Positions 55,705-64,000 of a stretch of 64,000 nucleotides of DNA are shown in pieces. Position 1 is the first letter of the stretch, and each line of letters opens with the position of its first letter. Source of the stretch: Zygnema circumcarinatum (lineage: Eukaryota; Streptophyta; Zygnematophyceae; Zygnematales; Zygnemataceae); the NCBI GenBank assembly GCA_037447605.1, contig CM074805.1, forward strand, positions 1,471,837 to 1,535,836. The letters are read 5' to 3'. The position numbers were made by a program, and so were the translations under genes. The notes beneath the pieces are model-generated. The model was not told the DNA's origin. It saw only the letters and a list, made by a program, of their open reading frames with translations, and made no database searches.

Positions 55705-58700
55705 ATGGCCTCCCAGCTTATGCAACGACAGCTGGCACTCAAGCCGCTCCCTTCCCATATTTTCTCTCTGCAGGCGACATGCAGACAGCATGCAAAGACT
55801 ACCGTGCCGTCCTCCTGCCACGGTCGTTGCACAAAAGACGGTACTGCGAACTTTGGCGGAAGGATGAACAACGATGCAGGAAAGCATGCGTGTTCAAATG
55901 GTAGTTGCACCCGTAAAGCGTTCCTCGGAATGCGGGTGGCGTTTGGAAGACTATTCAACTGCACAGATCAGTTCAGTTCGTCCAGAGTGGCATCAGCAGC
56001 ATGTAGGATGGATTCAGACGTGAAAGTTTCACAGAAGGGCTCCGTCGAGAAAGAAGGAATTTCAGCGGCTTCGATAGTTTCTGCATCGTTGGGTATTCAG
56101 GGGTTTCAAGCACGTGTGGATGAGTGCAACATCGGTCTGGTTAGTCGAATACCTCCATATCCAGAGCCTTTACAAAAATTTCTTGATAAAAATTAAAAGA
56201 AAATAACTCCATATAGTGCAACGAACTCGTGGTTCTGAAGACATGAGTCCGCACAATAATTCCAAGAAAGCTATGAAAGAAAAAGATTTTCCATTTTCTT
56301 AAATAGCACCTGTTTTGTACTACTTCGCTAATCCATCCCATCACAGACGTTTGATTGGACTGCAAACCAGAGTGAAAATGCAGAGTGAAACTTGTGCTCG
56401 TGCACAAGTTGTCGAGATCCAAAACAAAGAACACAAAAAAAAAAAAAAAAAACGAAGAACCACTGTGTGCTGTTGGGTTTCGTATTATTTCTTGCGATAC
56501 GTTAAGCCATTAACAAATTTGAACTCAAACTGAGTATAAAGAAGAGTTTCAATCTTCCAGTCGTTTGGGATGGTTTGCGTAGGGCACAGGAACGACGGAA
56601 TGAGTTTGGACCTTTCTATATTGGAGAAAATGTGGCTGGTTATCTTCATTCCAGGTGAGTCGTTGCCGATTTCTTCTTTTGACCATCTGCTTTGGCTTAA
56701 AAGTACGATTTCACATGGTTGAAGCTGACACCAGTGTTATGCTCTTACCGGCGCGATCTTTTTACGTCAAAGTGGGAGTTCTTCGCTTGAGAATGGTTGG
56801 ATTCTTTGATTTTTGTTGCGGACACTCACGCGTCCTTCTATAAACGTGGGTTACCACTTAACGGTAACTCTACATGGATGGACGGCTGTCCATCCATGTA
56901 GAAGGTTGTGATTGTGCCCTCATCCTGAACTGAGCTACTTCCCGTGTTTGCAGTTTCATGATGGAATTAGGGGAGTTTGAAGACGTTTTCCTCATTTCCC
57001 CTAGTCCAGAAACGCCCTTGGGCGGTTCAGGCACTGCAATGACCCTGCCGGGAAATGGCAGTGTGCAAACAAGCCTCCAACTGGCCCTTCATCCAAAATT
57101 TGAGACGTTGGAGCAACGTACAAGGGCCGTTGGGGACGTTTTAGAGACAATGAGAGGGAAAGGACAAATACCTGGTTGGCGCAATGAGGTCTGTACGACT
57201 GCACTGCCTTGTTTGCTCAATGTTAGTACGTTTGCTGGAAGATAAATAGGATGGGTATATTCGTCAACCGTACGTGCCATTTTTAAACCCGTGATTTTCT
57301 CTTGATGATCTTTCTTTTCGATGCATGTGGCAGCTCTATCCTGTCAGTTCTGCGTTTGGTTCGCCTCCCTTGTTGCTCGTGGAACGGGCTGCAGCAGCCA
57401 TGTTTGGTGTGAAGGTTAGCTTTCTTCTGAACTTGTTATGGTTTCCCAGCTAAAAGTCCATATCACTACAGCGCAAGAGGAGCGTTTTGGGTATGTCCTT
57501 TAGCTACAAATGATGTTTTTGTATCATTCACTTGGTGAAATTGCCGAGCCTTTATGGTCGTGACGCTCGAGAGAATTGAGTGAATGCGGAGGATATTCCA
57601 AGTTGCTTTGACACTTGACAGAGGTGATGTTCCATGCATCTTCTGTCGACCAGGTCTATGGTGTGCACCTGAATGGCTTTGTACGAGCCGAAAATGATGA
57701 CATCAAACTTTGGGTGGCCCGTCGAAGTGCTTCAAAGCCGACTTTTCCTGGAAGGCTAGACCACCTCGTTGCTGGGGGGCAGGTATGTCCTGCAGTCTAG
57801 TTATGTGGTTACAGCATAAACGGATGTGCACTATATCTGCAGCACATCTTAAGTGAAGGCTTGCCTATGCACTCCAGCTCAACAGAGGAAATTGTTCGAC
57901 GTTTTTTTACTTTGAATGGGTTGGTTTATTGACAAAGTCCTTAACGGTTTTACTGACAGTCTCCATGTCTCCCGCTGCCCGTCCGGCAGCACCTTCTTGG
58001 TTCCGCCGCCAATTGATAATTTGTTCTGTGCGCAGCACGTACGCGTTTGCTGGATTTATGAATGCTTTACAATGGTCTCACTGTTCCATGGTTACTCTCC
58101 TGTGCTTGTTGGGGGCTGCTGCAGTGCAGCCTCATGGCTTGAGCTGTGCTGAAAATGTCGTCAAAGAATGCGACGAGGAAGCGGGGATCCCATTCTCGCT
58201 TTCCAAAAGGTAGTTAGCTGGTGAACTTTGTTCAGCTTAAATTATACTGTTCTACTGCACAGCATAGTGTCTACTGGCCGGGAAGTTTTGGTCGTAGCAG
58301 TTGAAGGGAAGGTTTTTTCTTTCACATGCCAATCCCTGCTGTGTTCTGAGTTTAGGTTCTATGCAAGGTAATGGTGCAATGTACAATGTCTGCTAGAAGT
58401 TGGAGCTTTATTTGTTCGTTGACTGAGTCACCGGAGCAGCTTCACGTTCCTTGCAGAGCTCGACCTGTGGGGGCTGTGAGTTATGAGGCCGTTGTGGGAT
58501 CAACATTGAAACGTGATGTGCTCTTTTGCTACGACTTAGAGCTTCCCTCTGACTTCATTCCTTTCAACAAAGGTAAGGAGAAAAGGTGGACAGGAGTCTT
58601 AATCATCTTTGGAAAAAAGCGTTTAATATGCCCCAGGGTACCTGTGCATCTCCCATTGCACCTCTGCCACCTTTTCTATCTTCAGTGTGTGATAATTTTG

Positions 58701-59314
58701 AAGTCTTCCAAGTATTCACAGACATATCTTCTAGCTGCGTTGAGAGTTATGCCCACCTGTGCTTTGACACTTTCGGGTTTGGGCAGATGGAGAAGTGGAG
58801 TCTTTTGAGTTGCTTTCCATCGAGACAGTTGCGGACATTATTGGAACATCTACGAAGTATAAGACAAACTGTGCCTTAGTAATTATCGACTTCCTTGTTC
58901 GCCACGGGTAAGAAATTGCTGATTTGTATGCTTTCCAATTCTCACCTTGGAGATTTAAGAGAGGAGAACGTCGGAGGGAGGAGGAGTCGGAAGTAGGAGT
59001 GTGGAATGGAGGAAATAAGAATAAAAAAGCAGTCTAATTTTGACTACTTCGCTGGCAGTATGTAATGCGTATCACGGCAATGTGAATAGAAATGGTTATG
59101 TTCACTTGAAGTTACAAAAGCTTACGTCCTACGCTTGTTACCACGTAGATGTCTCAATTGTCTATGTTTCCAGGAACGTTTTATTTCTGGCAAGTATTAT
59201 GATGTTCACACATAACTAAGCTGGATAAATTCCATTCCGTGCAGGTTGGTGACACCAGAACAGGACGGATACCTACAGCTTGTGCGGAGTTTGAGACAGG
59301 GAGATTGTTCATAG
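55705..59314 (+). CDS. Nudix hydrolase, NUDT20/24-like (DUF4743 plus Nudix), probably plastid
   Basis: Nine exons: 55705-56134, 56561-56654, 56954-57188, 57334-57414, 57654-57782, 58130-58209, 58457-58572, 58787-58907, 59245-59314; 451 residues, all phases agree. The first ~130 residues are rich in Ser, Arg, His and Cys and nearly free of acidic residues, like a plastid transit peptide. DUF4743 region: RRNEFGPFYIGENVAGYLHS, EQRTRAVGDVLETMRG, IPGWRNELYPV. Nudix domain: VYGVHLNGFV, WVARRSASKPTFPG.LDHLVAGGQ, the box ENVVKECDEEAGIP, PVGAVSYE, KRDVLFCYDLELP, NCALVIIDFLVRHG, and the tail LRQGDCS. Arabidopsis relatives (NUDT20/24) act on damaged thiamin-diphosphate-like or nucleoside diphosphate substrates; the precise substrate here is inference. 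It is divergent from MSH1 across 1.8 kb. Confidence 0.92.
56869..56902. repeat. Perfect 15-bp hairpin in Nudix intron 2
   Basis: TCTACATGGATGGAC (56869-56883) and its exact reverse complement (56888-56902) enclose a GGCT loop. A second small inverted repeat, TTACC...GGTAA, lies just upstream (56851-56867). Both are within the intron 56655-56953. Confidence 0.85.
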
Positions 59315-61278
59315 CATCTTGTGGAATCTGCCGGTCATCATGGGATGCTTAACCCGACAGCGAACTTCTCGAGGCTACATTCGCTCACACATTGTGTGAG
59401 GTTCAAATGTTTGAGTCTTCTAGTTTACGCTTCAAGAGCAATTTCCAACGTAGGGCGCTACTTCAGGGACACGTGGCTTCGTTTTACCTTGTGGGACTTC
59501 CTCTATTCCAGAGTTTGCTTGCAAGTCTTCATAATCCATATTATGTGCCCGTCTCATATAAAGATCAGGCGCATAGTTGGTGCCACGGCCATAGCTGGTT
59601 TTTGGCGGTTTTACTGTTGGTTGCTGTAGCTGGTACTTCTGCTTGACAGTAAGGAAATTGTATAACATTCAGTTGGAAGAACGCGCACGTGATGCTGACT
59701 CAACCTTTCTGAAAAAAAAGTTTGATAATCTCAAGATCTTAAGATAAGAGTTCCATGCAATGGAAACTGGGGACGTAGAACGCCAGTGTGGACACGGCAT
59801 GGAGTCATGTGACCCGGCCACCGCCCAGCAGGCCCCAGTGCTGCCGCTGGACAGAGGGTGGGCCTGCAGCGCCCCTCGGCAGCTTCCCGCCGTCGATTCC
59901 ACTCGATCGGACGTGCTGCAGCCCCCGCCCCTCGCCGGTACACGTCCGGCGCAGCGCCCGCCTGGGCGACGGCGACAGAGGGCGCGGTCACCGCGGTGCT
60001 CGTACATGCCGTACCACATGCCGTCGTCAGTTGGTTCGGTTCGTTGGGTCGGTTGAAGGCCGTACAATCATGCCACGTTGGCGCCACGTAGACATATTTC
60101 GCGGTAGCGTCACACGCCCCCCTCCCTGCACCCTGCTCCCTTGCGCGGGGGCGGCGATATAGTACCTGGTAGAGAACAGGTTGGACCAGTGGAACCATCG
60201 CTTGCCAATGGCTGCCTGGCCAATGAATCTAATTGTCGACTGGGCGCTGAATCTATGGTTAGCTGGATCCGCCACTTTCTGGTTGGAAAAAACAATCAGC
60301 AATCGCTACCAACCATTGAACCCAATGGTTGGCAACCATTCCATTCGACCTTACGGTTCGACACTCTCTCGGCCTGCTGCCATACCTCCACTAATGTTTC
60401 CATGGAAGCTTGACCCGTCGCTTCTATGGAAGTTTTACAGCGTGACAATCACAGTCACAGTCACAGTCACAGTTCCTTGCCGTACGATTTGTCCAGCAGC
60501 CGGCCCTTGGGACGGTATACCTGGTACAGGACTCCGGCGGGAGCCCGAGCTCGGGCCCGAGCCCGAGGCCGAGCCCGAGCCAGAGTCAGAGGCAGAGGCA
60601 GAGCCGGCGGCGTCGCGTGGCGGCCATGCAGACACGGGCGCAGGGCAGGGCAGGGCAGGGCAGGGCAGGGCAGGGCAGGGCAGGGCAGGGCAGGGCAGGG
60701 CAGGGCCGCGGAGGGGACCACGGCGGCGGCAGCCATTGGCGGGACCTCGGCAGCGCTGGCGCGCGTGCGCCCGCGCGCGGCCTGGGACTGGCGGAGATGG
60801 AGGCGGCCGCGGGCAGGTCAGCGCCAGGCGGGGACGGGACAAGCGGGCGCGGAGGCGCGGCTGGAAATGCGTGCTCGCTGCAGGCACGGCATGGGCGAGG
60901 AAGGGGGACACGTATGCAGAAGTTTGGAGGAACGGAGAATGTGGCAGCTTCTGTTAAATAGCGGATTTCTCGTAAAGGGAAAATGGTGGAGATCAATACG
61001 GTTGAAGTCTTGGTGCTGTTCGCTCGTGGATGTATCCTGACGTGGATCGAAGGAGTGATCGAGAAGGGTAGTTTCAGCATAAAGCGGAAAGCATTACGCT
61101 GAAGGTCGATTGATTTTCGAAATCTAGGTCGCTGAATGATATTAAATATTGATAGGGTGCATCAAAGGTTTCGGTGGCTATGGCCACTGCCGTCCAAGAC
61201 TAGCAAGACCACCACTTTAACTGATATCAGCAAGCTGCAAGACGGTGTTTTGAGTACGATTCCAGTTTCAATGGACCA
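59315..61278. other. GC-rich intergenic region with simple repeats
   Basis: No gene is supported. The reading frames of up to 258 residues across 60.2-61.0 kb encode only Arg-Ala or Glu-Pro repeats created by simple sequence. Features seen: ACAGTC repeats (60447-60473), GAGCCC-type repeats with palindrome GCCCGAGCTCGGGC (60537-60605), and CAGGG repeats (60641-60705). A 39-codon frame at 60984-61102 is unremarkable. The stretch should contain the promoter of the zinc-finger gene. Confidence 0.5.
60641..60705 (+). repeat. (CAGGG)13 pentanucleotide tract
   Basis: Thirteen uninterrupted CAGGG units. The plus strand has regularly spaced G3 runs, which can in principle form G-quadruplexes. It is flanked by GCG-rich DNA. 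Confidence 0.97.
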
Positions 61279-63759
61279 ATGGAAAAGGATAGCAAATTAT
61301 CTTTTCATCAGCGGCGAGTGAAGGTCATAAAGCCAGTGGCCGTATATAGTGCTTCTGCTGTTGGGAAAAGAGAGATAGCGAGTGATAGAAGTAAGGAAGA
61401 GTTCTGTCTTCATGAAGCAGGACTTCCATCAATCACGTCAGAAGCTCCAGCTCCGATCACGATATTCGAAGAACTACGATTTCAGCCCGTGCTTCTCGGC
61501 AGCGACTCTTTTTCCGCAGTTGGACGCTGTCATGCACGGTGAGGGTAATGTGATTTGCGTAAGGATAAAATCAGTTGCGATCATAGGCGGTAACGGGGAG
61601 ACATTTTGTTGCCTAAATGCACATAGAAGAAAAAACTAATGGTAAGAGAAGTCCAGAAAAGTTATTAATTGTTTCCTTGTTGCTACTTCAGGGTTGGAGA
61701 TGAGGAGCTTATGCGGATGATCCGCGGAGGTGCTGAAGAAGTCAATGTGAAAAATCCCATAGAAGACATACTCACAGACACGCAGCATCAACAATACTGC
61801 TGTGGCAGATCTTCAAGGTTCAAGAATTTCATGCTGCATTTTTCAAGCGATCGCAACCTCTGAATATTTTTCATTCTCAAATTAGATTTTTTTAATTTAA
61901 AACCAAGGTCACACCTTGTTCCACTAGCTCGGCCCCGCCATTTGTAGCTTCAAAATTTTGAATTTCATCTCTCCCGTGCGCTTTTCAGAAAGACTGAGGA
62001 ACAGACAAGGACTTATCTTTGTAGGCAATTATCGAACTCGTCTTCGCGGACGTTTGGATCCAACGGTGCAACAGCACCTTCAACCAGTAGCGGAGGGTCC
62101 ATAGGAACGTTGACAGACGTTCGACCTTTTAGCTTTTCCATATCACCGAGTGAATCGTCCCAGGCAACCGACGGTCAAGTTTCTAGCAGTGGCTTTGCCT
62201 CAGAGGCGCAGCAGCATGGGAACATAGATGTAATATTTGAGGGCAAGGAATTGGCTATGGAGCCATCCCCTTCAATGTTTGAGTGTGACAGGACATTATC
62301 CTATGTAGGATCGTTATCTTCGCCCGATTGGGCACATATCTGGTCAATTGGATCGAGTTCAGGCAGCTCGGGGAAGGAGACCCCGGATGATTCTACTTCT
62401 CGATTGAGGGCCGAAAACACAAATCTGGAGCTTTCAATCGCGCCACCTTTGCAAGGATTACGTTCAGGATCCACTAGGAGCGAGAACCCCCCTAGCAGAG
62501 GGCTCTCGATTGAGTCTCGTGGAGGATCTCATTGCTCTGCTGCGAAGAAAAAACGGAAGTGTGAACATGTCTCCTCGGGGATCTTCATCAACACAAAAGA
62601 AGAAGGGACACGCCACGTGACGACGAGTTCCGTCTGTGTGGAGTGTGGCAAGCAGTTTGACTCGCCACAGGCTCTAGGGGGGCATATGAGCAAGCATCGC
62701 CGCACTAGTTAATGGCGTCTAAACCTTTCCTTCACGTTGCGGTTTGCTCTTTCTTCTTTCAGCAGCTTAGCGGTGGTCTTTTTGTCTATAGGTGACGTAA
62801 ATTTGCTATGGCTTGATTTATTGGGTAATATGCTGCAAGACCTAGTTCACCCCGCTAAACTACAAAACCGGAGAGTCGTTAGCTACTGGTTGATTGCCCA
62901 CAGCTGAAAGAATTCTGTTCCTCTGTGCTCACACACATACAGGGATCGCAGGACTGAGAAAACCAGGACGGGAACAAATGTCATCTTCTATTGGCGTTGA
63001 TCGAACTCCCCCTTTGTTCGCTACCACGGATGCAGGTGACGGGTAAGGATATCTAACTTTGCTTTCTTCTGTTGTATCTGCTATGAGGCACCTGATCATA
63101 ACCGGTATAATTGTCGTTGGGAATGCAGGATACACATTGAAGGAAAGATACCTCCAACTATCCATTTTGCAACTTCTCCGTCTCAACTGACGGTGCCTGA
63201 AGAACAGCCCGGTTACAGCAGCTTGATGGCCCTTGTCGCTCCGCCCTCCGTTATCTGCCGCGGCACACAAATGGGAGAGTGTGGAGACAAGGGCTTCAAA
63301 TCGCCAATGCTGCAGCCAAGCTGGACATCGGTTCTTGTGCCGCCACATCGAATCACAGACGCCGCGTGCATGCCAGTCACTGCACCTCTTGGTGGACAAG
63401 TGCCGGCTCCAATAAATCAAGGAATCGTTTCTACAGCAGCATCTTCTCAATGGCCGTACATGACAGTCTCAGGGGCAGCGGCACTGGGAAATGGTGCGTT
63501 GCGACCAGCGGCCAGCAGCCATGGCTGCCTTCCACGCGGACTGCTGGAAGCCAATCTGCCTGAAGTTCAGTCCGCCATACCTCTCATGCCGGCTTCCTAT
63601 TTGGCGGGCAAGGTCGTTCAGGTCGGAGGCAGGCTCTACCGCTTGCGTCCCACGGAGCATGGCAGTTCAATTTCTGTTCCGCAATTTGCAGGGGGGTCTA
63701 TAGCTGGACCTATGGCTGAAGGCCCTCTAGGTCAGAGTGCGAGTAGTCGATTTGGTTAG
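61279..63759 (+). CDS. C2H2 zinc-finger protein (QALGGH type), possible alternative C-terminus
   Basis: Proposed exons: 61279-61538, 61692-61817, 61989-62707, 62943-63042, 63129-63759 (611 residues); phases agree. The single plant-type finger CVECGKQFDSPQALGGH.SKH lies near 62633-62700, preceded by a basic KKKRK nuclear signal and by LELSI, close to the EAR repression motif LxLxL. If the weak donor at 62708 (A|GTTAAT) is not used, translation stops at 62712, right after the finger, giving a protein of about 369 residues. If it is used, about 240 more residues follow, rich in Ala, Pro, Ser and Gly. QALGGH proteins bind DNA and often repress developmental genes. I cannot assign a subgroup. The start at 61279 is the first in-frame ATG I can support; earlier exons are possible. 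The 5' part (residues 1-140) matches nothing I know. Confidence 0.62.
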
Positions 63760-64000
63760 GGGAGCGTGTCTGAGACTGAGATTGACTGTGTCTGAAATCC
63801 ACGTCGCTTCTAAAATTCTACTTGCAACTGATACATATGCGTCGGTTTGAGCACTGAATGTACATTTTCAAGCTATCAGTGCATTTCTCACTTGTGTACA
63901 TTCGGTTGGCTCGGGACTTGAGGGTTTTTCTTCTTGGAGGGTTAAGCAAAAACTGGTCACTTCAGTAATATTGAGTATGCTCTATGTGCTTTCACATGCA
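63760..64000. other. 3' flank of zinc-finger gene
   Basis: Non-coding after the stop at 63757-63759. TGTACATT words near 63860 and 63895 resemble plant 3' UTR sequence. Nothing else is seen before the window ends. Confidence 0.4.

Noticed and set aside
60181-61040. Overlapping frames of 158-258 codons rich in Arg/Ala/Gly/Glu/Pro
   Set aside because: They are produced by the CAGGG, GAGCCC and ACAGTC simple repeats, which stay open in several frames.

Overview
The window is nuclear DNA from a green plant of the streptophyte lineage. The genes are split by many GT-AG introns of about 60-1200 bases, and the families are plant ones: calcium-dependent protein kinases (CDPK), an LRL/UNE12-type bHLH factor, the organellar mismatch-repair protein MSH1 with its GIY-YIG tail, a NUDT20-type Nudix hydrolase and a QALGGH C2H2 zinc finger. 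Ty1/copia remnants fill the left end. An AtzA/MTA-deaminase-like amidohydrolase and a GT23-like fucosyltransferase are not prominent in angiosperms as far as I recall, so I favour a non-seed plant or streptophyte alga. The sequence alone does not fix the species. Exon coordinates were built by hand from reading-frame continuity, splice dinucleotides and family motifs.

Layout. 1-6.9 kb: decayed copia retroelement pieces in both orientations, with LTR-like fragments, gag zinc knuckles and one primer-binding-site-like sequence. 7.4-7.6 kb: a 191-bp MITE with perfect terminal inverted repeats and TA flanks. 7.86-13.1 kb (+): a CDPK-type gene with four intact EF-hands but a degenerate catalytic site. 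14.3-17.0 kb (-): bHLH factor. 19.4-23.6 kb (-): a second CDPK with an intact kinase domain and the same internal exon lengths as the first, so the two form an inverted paralogous pair around the bHLH gene. 25.7-33.3 kb (-): an 18-exon metal-dependent amidohydrolase. 33.7-34.15 kb: an array of CCGTTGGAT and CACGTG motifs between two divergent genes. 34.9-39.1 kb (+): quinone-oxidoreductase-like MDR enzyme with two GC-AG introns. 40.8-43.4 kb (+): GT23-like fucosyltransferase. 44.5-53.9 kb (-): complete MSH1. 54.5-55.4 kb: a long-arm inverted repeat between divergent MSH1 and Nudix genes. 55.7-59.3 kb (+): Nudix hydrolase. 59.3-61.3 kb: GC-rich simple repeats. 61.3-63.8 kb (+): C2H2 zinc-finger gene.

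There is no operon-like logic, as expected for a plant. The main functional links are the CDPK/pseudo-CDPK pair (possible calcium signalling partners) and the divergent pair MSH1/Nudix, both of whose products have organelle-targeting-like N-termini. The most interesting object is the CDPK with a dead-looking kinase domain and an intact calcium sensor.
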